Positions 20,767 through 30,533 of a DNA stretch of 64,000 bases are shown here, piece after piece (positions within the stretch are counted from its first letter, which is position 1; every line of letters starts with the position of its first letter). Both the position numbers and the translations under genes were made by a program. The notes beneath the pieces are model-generated. The model made no database searches. It was not told where the DNA came from and was given only the letters and a program-made list of their open reading frames with translations. The DNA is from Parachlorella kessleri. Its lineage: Eukaryota > Chlorophyta > Trebouxiophyceae > Chlorellales > Chlorellaceae. The stretch is from assembly GCA_001598975.1 (NCBI GenBank), contig BBXU01000203.1, positions 80,173 through 144,172 on the forward strand. The letters are read 5' to 3'.

Positions 20767-23700
20767 ATGGCAGGCAGGACGGGTCCAGGCGGCGATCTGG
20801 ACCCTCTGATCGAAGAGACCGTGGAGCGAATACACTCCACAGCCTTCAAGTTCGTCTTGTTTGTCACGGGCGGCGCCTCTCAGGTGACACGGCTACCTGT
20901 GGGGTGGGGTGGGTGCCAGGCCCTGAGACTGCCGCCCAGACAAGCTTTCCACTCCAACTGCTACCGCCAATCTTGCGCAGGGGTTGTTGGCATGGCCTAT
21001 AGCGCACCGCTTACCCCTGCTACCTCGAACCCCCTATACCTGCTTGGGGCCTGCAGGCTCCCTCTTGGCTTCTCGCCGTGCCGGGTGCCTCCAGGACTGT
21101 GCTTGAAGTGCGAGTGCCTTATGCCAAAGGCAGCCTTGCAGAGGTCCTTGGGCACGAGCCTACCTCCTACTCAAGCGCCGAGGCAGCCCTAGAGATGGCC
21201 AAGGCGGCTTATCGGCACGCCGCCAACCTGTCGCCCTTGGGCACTGACATCATTGGGGTGGGCTGCACTTGCGCCCTAGCCACCGACAGGACCCTCAAGG
21301 GGCAGCATAGGGTACGTTGAAGTCCCGGCAAGGACTGCGTCCGGACTGCATGTTGATAGCTTCACCACAGCTGATTTGTGGGAGGTCAACAACATGCATG
21401 CCAGTTCGCTCTGCAGTTTCTTGCTGAGTGCTTGGGAGCGTCCAACAACAGCCCACGAGCAACCCCGCCGCGGGGCTGTAGCCTGTCTGTGGTGCAACTG
21501 CCAGGCTGGGACACTTCAGTGCCGCAAAGGCGCAGGAGTGCTACCTTCCGCCGCCACTAGCAAGACCAGCGTGCGCTTCAACTCTCCCCTTTGGCAGGCT
21601 TACGTCAGCACCTACTCCGGCGACAAGCAGCGGCAGTACCGCCTGGTGCTTGCCAAGGAGACGCGGGGCCGCTTCCAGGAGGACACAGTGGCCAGCCGCC
21701 TGCTGCTGAGGGCTGTGGCTGATGCCAGCGGGGTGGCCACAACCCACTTCTCACTGGGGGAGTCGCCGGAGGACGAGCTGACGGTGTGTATGGAGGCACG
21801 CTGGGGCGTTGCATAATGCAGGATGGACGTGGTTGTGTGCAAGGCTGTGAGTACAAGCGTGCTGCTGCTGCTGCTGACGACGATGGATACAAAAGTTGAC
21901 ACTCCAAAGGATTTCTGCAGTCGCAACCGTCGGCCAAGGCATGCTTTGGCTGGGGGTGTTATATACTCTCAGTGGGCATGCCCCTGTTGTGCACAGCACG
22001 CAAGTTGGCAGAGAGCCAGGGCTCACCTTCTACCTCCCTGGCAACCTGCCCTCGTATCACCCAACCCAGCAAAACCACCCCCTGCCATGCCTCACAGGTG
22101 GAGACTCAAGAGCTGGACCATGCCTCACTCCTCAAGGAGCTTTTAAATGGCCGAGTAAGCTGCGTTGAGTTCTCGGGGGGCAACATATATGTGGATGCCC
22201 CGCGCCGGAATCGCATCTACCTGCCTGGCTCTTTCAACCCGCTTCATGATGGCCACACAGAGCTCCTGCAGGTGACACCCGCAGCAAGAAAAATGGCTTG
22301 TGTAAGGCTGGCTTGCCTGTGGTTAACAGCTGCAGTTGCTATGCTGTCATTGTTGTAATCAGCCAGCGGGGAGGTATCGCTTGTAAACATCTGTCAGGGA
22401 TTGGCAGCTGCTGCAGCTGTGCTTGACAAGGAGTGGATGTTGGATCAGCTGTGGAGGCTGGACAACAAGTGAAGGGGCCAGCATGTCAGACGCTGGTATA
22501 GCATTGTGTGTCTAGGGCAGCGTCGCAGGCTGGGGAGGTTTAATGTCCTCCTGGGGCTTTGGGGTGGTGTAGGCTTAAAACTCATCTGGCACCCCCTATG
22601 GAGCACGGGCTGGCTGTATCACCACAGCACCCCGTGTGCACCCTGGCGCAGGCGGCCTGCCGGCAGCACCCGGAGCGGGAGGGCTGCTTTGAGCTGTCCA
22701 TTGGCAACGCCGACAAGGGGCTGCTGCCGCTGGAGGAGATCCAGCGCAGGGTGGCGCAGTTCATCCAGGCGGGGCTGCCGCTGGTCGTGACGCAGGTGAG
22801 CCGCAGCCGCTGGTCAAGGCACAGGTGGGGCGCCGCTGGTCGTGGCGCAGGTGAGGCGCCGCTGGGCGTGGCGCAGGTGAGCCGCCGGCGCGGGCCGTGA
22901 CGCAGGTGAGCCGCTGCTAGTCATGGCGCAGGTGAGGCGCCGCTGGGCGTGGCGCAGGTAAGCTGGGCAGCAGGGCCTTGCCTTCAAGCCCTTGCCGAAG
23001 TTGCTGCATGGACTAGCATCGAGGGCACAGTTGCAAGGCACGGAGAAATACCTTTTCATGCCAAAGCCGAAGTGTGGTGCAGCCTTGGTAAAGTGGCAAC
23101 TTGTGATTGGAAGGCTCAAGGAGGCTGCTCTGTCAAATCCATGCACCTGGCCGTTTGCGTGCAGGCGCCTCTCTTCACCATGAAGGCCGACCTCTTCAAG
23201 GACAGCCTCTTTGTGGTGGGCTACGACACCGCGGTGCGGCTGGTGCGGGCAGACTACTACGGAGATGAAACCGCTATGCTGCTGCAGGTGGGTGGGTGGC
23301 AGTGACTGTCCCACCTGCAACTGCGAGCCGCAGCAGCTTAGCTTTGTTGGGGTGCGTGAAGGGCAGGGGCTGCCATGCTTTCCGATCGCAGGTGGTAATG
23401 TCTGTAGCCGTGGCCGGCTGCAGCTACTTGGTACGTGGGTGCACATCTTAGCCTGATGCTGCCCCGATGGCAGTGCTTAGATGCCATCATGCCAACCGCT
23501 ACTCAGCTCTTCCCATGCTGACGTCAGCTGGAGGGGTTTTAAAGACCTGCTTTGTGTGTGTGCCTGGGTGCAGTTTGCCAAGCTGAAGCACCAGGGCTGT
23601 GGCTTTCTGGTGGCCGGGAGGACGGAGGGTGGACGCTTCAAAACGTTGGCAGATATGTCCATACCTGGGCCGCTGCAGAGAGGGGTGAGTGCGCCTGTCA

Positions 23701-24065
23701 CTGGCAAGGAATATAGTTGCGAGGGAGCGACCTGCTCCCCATGCTTGCAAAGGGCAAGGTATGAGACGCAGGCCATGTTGTGCAACTACAGCTAGGGCAG
23801 CGCTTTGGGGGTCATGTAAAGAGAAAGGAAGGAACAGGCCTCCTACCCTGGACAGACGCGTGGTGTGTGTGCTGTGATGTTGCTGTCCCTATATGGCTGG
23901 TATGTCAGCCGCGAGCATGAAATGTGCGAGTTTCCTGTCTTCATTTCTCTTACCATGTTTTGCCCTGTGCAGGGCCTGTTTGAGGACATCCCAGAGAACT
24001 TGTTCCGCTCCGACATATCATCCACTGAGCTACGTGCTAAGGGGCTGGGCCTGAGCAGCGTGTGA
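20767..24065 (+). CDS. CinA-like / nucleotidylyltransferase (NMNAT-POF1-like) fusion
   Basis: Exons 20767-20883, 21057-21311, 21598-21783, 22098-22271, 22652-22795, 23165-23287, 23574-23684 and 23973-24065 give 400 residues. The N-terminal half is CinA-C/PncC-like (TGGASQ, VPGASRTVLEVRVPY, GCTCALATDR). Where PncC has the catalytic Ser of ESCTGG, this has LFVTGG, so NMN deamidase activity is unlikely. The C-terminal half is a nucleotidylyltransferase: GSFNPLHDGHTELL carries the HxGH-type motif, VGYDTAVRLVRADYYG the middle motif, and ISSTELR the ISSTxIR motif. The same two-domain order occurs in plant proteins annotated as nucleotidylyl transferase superfamily (for example AT2G01220). Substrate is unproven: NMN or another nucleotide. 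The intron after 22795 is built of repeats of its own donor. Confidence 0.82.
22777..22964 (+). repeat. Seven tandem 26-29 bp copies of an exon end plus 5' splice site
   Basis: Units start at 22777, 22806, 22832, 22858, 22884, 22913 and 22939. Each repeats the pattern GCCGCTGG(T/G)CGTGGCGCAG|GTGAG with few changes. The first unit is the true coding end (LPLVVTQ) plus donor; the other six lie in the intron and each presents a CAG|GT(G/A) donor-like site. Confidence 0.88.
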
Positions 24066-25952
24066 CAGTGAGCAGCAGAAACCCTGCAACCCCTGCGTGC
24101 CCTAACCCAAGGGTACCTGTTGATCGTGGCAGGCACAGCGAACAGAGGAGAGGCAGACTTGAGTTGTACTGATGGGGCTGGATGTAGCACTTTGTGAACG
24201 GTGGCAGGCCATGTGAACTGAGGAGAGGTAGGGTTGAACTGTACTGACGGGACTGGAAGCAGTTGTGCTTTGGGGCTGCCTTCGCTTTTAGCCAGCAATG
24301 GTAGTTGATAGTAAGGGTGGCAGGTAGTGGGAACAGAGACGTAGGGGCGGACTGTACTGACAGGGCTGGATGCAGGTATGCTCCTTAGTCTTGCCTGACT
24401 TTTTGCTAGGGTGTCAGTACCTCATAACCTTGTCACCATAGTCCAAATATGTGGTTCGAGCGCTTTGAACGTTGAGGCACCTGGCTTTACAAGGGAGGAG
24501 AACTGAACTGACTTCCGACACGTCTATGGTTGCAGCTTGCCAGTCTCTAAGATGGGTGGCGGCTTGTGGGCCAGCTGGCCTTTCGCAAGCCATGGGCATC
24601 AGAAAACACCAAACAGGGATATAAGACGGAATGCACGTGACAAGAAGCGTTCAGATAGCAGTTTGGCAGGTGCCACCTGTATTCATTACCAGAACATGGG
24701 TCTAGTGCTGATACCTACGACCCCAAGTTGCTAACATCAGGCGATGCTTCTATTTCGTAGCGCATTGGATTATTTTTACAGGGAGAGCCAATCAACAGGA
24801 ACAGGAAGTACACCCCAAGCTGCCCACAACCGTGCATTCGCTAATCTCCACAGAAGAACGCACGCAGCCAACGGAACGCTCACATACTTTCCTTCTGTGA
24901 CAAGATGTTCAGGTATCAAGCAGAGGAAACAATTTCAGCAAACACTTGCACAAAAAAGTATTGATGTGTCGTTTGTTAACCCACAAAAGCAATGGCCCAT
25001 GAGCAGCCCCCAGCACACAACTATGCCAGCCCGCTAAAACCGCCAAATTCCTTGAAAGAAGGCCTCTTATCGTTGGCATGCACGGTGATAAACCACAAAC
25101 ACATGCAGTACTCGTGCCTCATTCGTTTCAACTGCGAAGCCCCTCTTAGCATGTACCAACATACCTAAAGAACATAGGAACAGTCCAGTGGGGACAAGAA
25201 GTGCGGAGGACTAACCGCTCTATATACACAAGAGCACAGAGCGCTCAAGCTGCGAGAACATCCCCTCAAGCACACCGCGTCTCTCACAGATGCAGCCAAC
25301 ACAGCAACGCGACAGACCGACACATAGCAGTCCAGAAGAAAGAGCACCTCAAACATTCCATGGGACTGCTGAGGAGACAACAGGAAAGCAAACCCCTTGC
25401 AGCTAAATACCTTCCTCAAAATGCATGGTACAAGCCTCGCTCACCAAATACGACGACTGCAGAATGCATGGCGGAGTAATATGGCTGAAAGGAGAACAGC
25501 TCGGCAGAACTCCACCAACACCAGCTCAGAAATATGCTCAGGCCCGCCACTTAACCACCACCCAATGCACCTGTCAGAAAGGAAAGAGCCCCATCCAGAT
25601 GAGGGGAAGGGCCGTCAAAGAAATAAGCTATGGCACTGATGCAGAACAGGTCACCTGTGTTCATGGGAGATGCCAGCGCAGACATTACCCTAGCAACTAC
25701 GAGCAGTGCATACCAGTGCCTGTCCTACGCTTAGGTAGCACCGTGCTTGCTGTGGTGCCACCCAGGCCCAAGTAGAGAGGCAGAGGCTTGCCCAGCCTTA
25801 CACCCTGCTGGGAGCCGCATCTAAAGGCACGCAAAAGGGAGCCCCCTGGGCCCTAATCATTATTGGGCCTTCACGACTACAGCTGTCCTCCAAGGAGCAT
25901 CCGGGAATCTAACATTAAGCAAAAAAACTCTGGCTTTGATTGCCTGCCAACA
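24066..25952. other. Long region between convergent genes, no gene recognised
   Basis: Lower GC than its surroundings. It contains the imperfect repeats at 24126-24395 and a TTACA at 24776-24780 (TGTAA on the minus strand), a candidate distant poly(A) signal for the minus-strand gene ending at 25953. Open frames here are short and lack coding character. Long 3' UTRs are the simplest reading. Confidence 0.4.
24126..24395. repeat. Three imperfect direct repeats, 75-116 bases apart
   Basis: Copies begin GTGGCAGG at 24126, 24201 and 24317. Each continues with a GAACxGAGG-like stretch and then TGTACTGAxxGGxCTGGAxG. The core TGTAC(T/C)GACAGGGCTGGATG recurs at 62186-62205, so the element is dispersed as well as tandem. 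Lies just after a stop codon. Confidence 0.7.
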
Positions 25953-28900
25953 TCACACTTGGCGGCTGCTGAAGCTCAGCAGCATCTGGGCAGCGTGCTC
26001 CTCCACACGGTGGCCCTCAACCTCTGGCGTGGCAGCGCCTGCCCGCCCCCTGGCCAGGCTGCCATCCTTGGTGGCTGACGGCGGCAGCAGCCTGGTGGCT
26101 TTGGGACGCACTGGCAGCTTCTGCAGACAGGTACGTAGGAAGGTATGCTATATTCAAATGTGGCATAAAATGCTAACGAATGACACCTAGTTAATCGGTA
26201 ATAATACCTCGAGCACCCCGCTCACTACAACGCGAGCTGTCAGCACATCTTAGCCTTCATCTTAACTCTATTACTTGCAGCATCGTTGCAACATTAGTCA
26301 TATCATCAACAAGCGGCACATTAACAAGCCATGAGAAACAGCACCAAGCACGCACCTGGAAGAAGGCGATGTCCTTGCCACTCCCTCCCGCCGAGGCCAC
26401 AGCGCCAATGCCGCACTGCAGGACGTCTCCATCCGCGGCATCCCTGCCGGTTGTCTCGCTACTTGCTTCGTCAGCTGCCTCCATGCCCTTGCGCTTGCGA
26501 CCGGGACCCCTGGCGTCAGGCTTGCCACCGCCGCTACCATGACTGCACAGATACAATGACATGAAGGCGTCATCACCGACCTTCATCGCAGGTGAGAGAG
26601 ACATGAACACTGTCGAGCGAAAATGCATGCTCCCCTAACACCCTCACTGCAATCAAACAGCAGGCACCCCAAGGGCAGGGCGCACACTTCGCAGGGCGCA
26701 GCTGAGAGTCTCGCCAAAACTGCATCCCTCCCGCCCAGCTCGCTAACCGCTCACAAACCCTCCTGCCTGGCCATGCTCACATGCGGGGCGGGGCAGACTC
26801 GACCTCCTGTCCGCGCGGCATGGCCTGCCCGCGCACAACAACTTCAGGGTCTCCAGGCGGCCCGAAGGTAGCCTGAGGGTCCTGCCACCACTTGGCCGGG
26901 CGCGCGCTGGGCGCACCATTGCCAGCTGCGCCCCCAGAGGCGGCCGATGCCAGCGGCCACGACACCTTGTGCTGCTGCCACAGAGCGGGGGCGGCGGCGA
27001 CCGCGGCCACAGCGGCAGTGCAGGGATTCAGGGAACTCGCAGGGAATCCAGAGGCTGGCAGCTGCATCGCAGTAAGGACATATTGCAAGATGGTTGCAGC
27101 ATTCTACCAGATTCTGTGCCAGAGTAGATACACTAAATGTACCCTCAACCCCCTGCTTGGTTACGCAGTAGGGCATTCATCTTAATGTTCACAGCACTTG
27201 AGCTCTTCAAATTTTGCCAACGACAAGCAGGCTACAAAACGCCCCTGCTGTCACTTGCTTTGATGGTAAGCACCGGCCGGCAGCCTTAACGAAACTAACA
27301 AGCCGATGGGCATTGGTTGCAGATCACCTGAAGGCATAGACATCTCACCTGCTGCCCAGGAGCACCAGCGCCATAATGAGTGCGGTACCACCATGCCATG
27401 GGGTCAGCCGGCATCGCGGGCGCGCCAGCCCCAAAGCCTACAGCCAGCGGCTGCAGGTGTGCTGGCAGCGCGCTGGCAGGACCCTCTGCGGGCTCTTGCT
27501 GCTGCTCCCGCTGCTCCTGTGCTGCTAACTGCTCCTCTGTATTTCGGAGCGGCATGGACTCGGGGTGCGCAGAGGGCCCCCCCGGCCGCTGCGAGGGCAT
27601 GGCAGGGGCAGCTGGCTTCTGGAGCCGAGTGGGCGCAGGCACGGAACCCGAGCCAGCGCCGCTACCCCCACTGCTATCGCGCTGCGGCTGGTCCTGCGGA
27701 CCGGGCTGTGCTAGAGCTGCGTCGCGCACAGTGTGGCGACACTGCCGAAGCTGCCGGGCCTGCTGAGGTAAGCAGTTACGCATGAGCAGGCGCTGCACGG
27801 CCGCGGCCCTGTGCAGCTCATACAGTTGCTCTGTGAAGGCCACCTGCTGGCGCAGGATGATGGCGCGCAGCTTGCGAGCCTTTGCCTGGCCCAGCACCGC
27901 CGATGTAACTGCAAAGTCAGGGCCTAGGCCGCGGTGCTGGTGCTGCCCAGCCCGATGCCCGTGAGTGGCGTGCGCAGGCGGCGACAACTGCTGCTCCTTT
28001 GGCGAGGGTGTGCCCTCATCCTCTGGGCTGTGCTTAGCATAAGGGCTACCATTCTCACCCTGCTGCCCGGCACCCGCACTGGCCACCGGCAGAGCAGGCG
28101 GGGGCTGCTGCTGCTGGGGCAGCTGGCGGGCAGTGTGGGTGAAGGCCGAAGGGGCCTCGGAAGCAAGCTGCAGAGTGAAGGCCGGCTGCTGGGAGGACGG
28201 CTGCGCTGTACCTGACTGCTGGGCGCCTGGCCGCCCCTGCTGCCCACGCCGCAGCAACCGCATGAGGTAGTCATCGCGCTCACCAGTAAGGCGGCCGCCC
28301 AACTGGGCCTCTAGCTGGGAGGAAAGCTTGCTGTACGTGGCTGCCAGAGAGCTCTGCTGTTGCTGGCTCCCTGCGGGCAGGGGCTGTATTGGGAAAGGCA
28401 AGGCCAGCTTGCAAGGCATCGAGGGCCCCATGCTGGATTTGCCGTTCAAAGTCTGGCCTTCTGGGACGGACAAGTGGGGCAGCCCGGCACGCGGAGGCCA
28501 GCCCTCGACATGACGGGCACCGGGCTCCACTGCGCCGCGCTCCGAGGGCTGAGCTCGCCTCGCGAGCTGCTCCAGAGGTGCTTGGGGCAAGCAGCAGGGA
28601 TCGACAACCTGTGCGCAGAAGGATGCCAGGGTCAGGCTGCACGAGCAGACCAGGCTGCAGGAGCAAGACAGGCCGCTCTGCAGTCTCAACAAGTCTCCTG
28701 CGGTAAGAGCCCACCTTCCGTGAGTTTCCGGTGCCGGTCTCACTGCCTGGACGGCGAAGTGCAACGCCCGGGCTTGGTTGCATCGGGGAGAGACCGATTA
28801 GCTGGTTTATTGGTTGCAAGTGGTCGACGAGAAATTTCAGCTGATCCTGTGGCACATGCGCTGCTGAACCCGATGTGGCTGATGTGCCCAACCCAATGTG
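25953..28900 (-). CDS. Low-complexity nuclear protein with an ELF3-like conserved block
   Basis: Minus-strand exons from about 28900-28717 and 28608-27349, then 27061-26781, 26542-26356 and 26120-25953, ending LLSFSSRQV-stop. Most of the protein is Gln, Pro, Ala and Ser-rich and probably disordered. At about 27760-27890 (genomic) a block reads VLGQAKARKLRAIILRQQ then AFTEQLYELHRAAAVQRLL. As I recall it, plant EARLY FLOWERING 3 has in its central domain I-I-G-Q, K-A-R, Q-Q, then VFELHRLIKVQ; spacing and key residues match (GQ, QQ, ELHR, VQRL). A basic stretch GRKRKGME at about 26480 could be a nuclear signal. ELF3 is the scaffold of the plant evening complex. Start and first exons are not settled; extra 5' exons may lie at 29289-29618. 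Confidence 0.5.
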
Positions 28901-30533
28901 CTTTGGCGGGAAAGATATGGGAAGACAAGGAAAGGAATCGGAAGGAAGCGGCTGGGCGGTAGCTGGCCCAAGCAAACGTCACGAAACTGCATTCAGAATA
29001 CCACTGGCCTACCACGAGTTATAGCACAGATGCAATCCGTCCTGCACCGTTTGCATGACGCGAGGCCATCATCAAGATCGGCAAGGAGTTGCTAGTTCAG
29101 GTACTACTAGTACTGAGCCCGCGTAGTCAACTGCCGTGAGCCTCCTGGACCCTTTGTGCACTAGTTCTGTAAGACAGCCCCTCGCCATTGACTAGTGGAC
29201 CTGGCTAGCCCGGCTTGGTTGATTACCCTCTTATACCTAGCCCGAAGAAGCTGCACAGCCCCAAGGGTTCAGCTTCAGCTTTGTGCACCTCTGTCAGTAT
29301 TTCCCAGGGTGCGGTATCTGGCACTGGGTGGAACCCTGGGTGGACCCTGCAAGGCAAGCTGAACAGGCTGACACCATGCGCCGCCACGAACTGCAGCGCC
29401 ACCACCACCACCAGTAGCTCCTTCAGTTGTAGCTACCTGTGACACACCCGCTCAGCCGCCGCTGGGGGCCACGCCGCTGCCTCGGGTGGCCCTAGGTGGC
29501 GCAGGATGGCAGTGATAGGCTCGTTCTGGTCGTGTTGCTTGAGCTGGCAAATGTGCCGGTGCTGCAAGCTGCGCTCCGGGTCGGCCTGCACAGCAGCGCG
29601 CCAGCTTTGGCCTTGAGCTCAGAACTGCTGGGGCAGTCGGTCCTGGCTGCCTCTCAAGTGAGGCGGCCAGCTGGGAAGCAGCATGCAGGGTGTCAAGGAT
29701 GAACAGAAATGAGGGACTCGAGGGCAGCCCCTAAGCCAAGGAATGGCTGTTGTGTCGCTGTGTAGCTGCAGTGATAATCTCTCTGCTGGCAGTACCGTGG
29801 CATGGGAGAGCATCCAAAGACTGGGTTCTAGTTGTGGCGCAGGTTGTTGGTCTAACATTTTGGCGGTGAGGACCTTAATATGTTAGTCATGCAGCTGAAA
29901 ATTGCCTTGCCAAGCAAAAGTCCGGAGGTATCCTGTGCCTTACAGCATTTTCCAGGAAACCTGGCGCAGCCCCGGTTCCGCTGCTGATGGTAGGTAACCT
30001 TTGGTGCTGGACAGGGGTGGAGGGGCCGTATGGTGCCTATGGGGTCTGAGGCTTGCTATGGGGAGTGTGGGACACTACGGGTTTGGCTGGAGTGGTTGGG
30101 TCAGGGATTCTGGGAGGCATTCGAGTTTGTTCCGGCTTGTCTTCTTAGCTGGAGCACAACAAGCCAGCCCTGCGCATGCTTTAGGTTCACAGGCTAGTTT
30201 AGTTGCGAACCAGAGTCTGGACAAGTAGGCTTACAAACTGTTCAGGACAAAAGTTTCATAGATACCGCATGGAAGCAAAGGTCGACATGTGCATTTGGCA
30301 TTGAGGGATGATTGGCAGGGATGCTTGGCAGCTGGGCCCCAAACGGAAAAACGGAACCCCCCGTGAAATGCGCGAGATAAGCTGTGCAGTACCCCCTTGG
30401 TCCCGGCGGCCTTTTCTGTGCGACCTTCTGTCGCAACAGCTCAGTCGCTGCTTTGAGTTGAAGAAGCACACATTGTAAAGTTCAAGTTGTACACTAGCGG
30501 GGTGCGCCCCTCTCGTACACTGCCCTGATCAAG
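28901..30533. other. Divergent intergenic region with possible extra exons
   Basis: Separates the ELF3-like gene (-) from the amidinotransferase-family gene (+). Apart from the possible minus-strand exons at 29289-29618, no coherent coding signal is visible. 29640-30530 should contain promoters. Confidence 0.35.
29289..29618 (-). other. Possible upstream exons, minus strand
   Basis: Two stretches join in phase: 29618-29437, giving a helix-like run with SWRAAVQADPERSLQHRHIC and HDQNEPITAILRHLG, then 29346-29289, giving VHPGFHPVPDTAPWEILTE, with GT donors and AG acceptors in place. The second ends in phase 0, compatible with continuing into the ELF3-like gene at 28900. They might instead belong to a separate gene. 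The upstream boundary of the first is unclear. Confidence 0.3.

Noticed and set aside
18924..24065. A single Nudix-CinA-NMNAT triple-fusion gene
   Set aside because: A clean stop at 20168-20170 after VWEWQ and a Kozak-like ATG at 20767 argue for two genes, although a read-through isoform cannot be excluded.
25201..25775. Overlapping plus-strand open frames
   Set aside because: Composition is not coding-like and lacks splice partners; probably 3' UTR or spacer between convergent genes.
27295..28764. Single 489-codon open frame taken as one exon
   Set aside because: The segment encoding SCSCSLVCSCSL is a pyrimidine-rich intron end before the acceptor at 28608, so the frame is not one exon.
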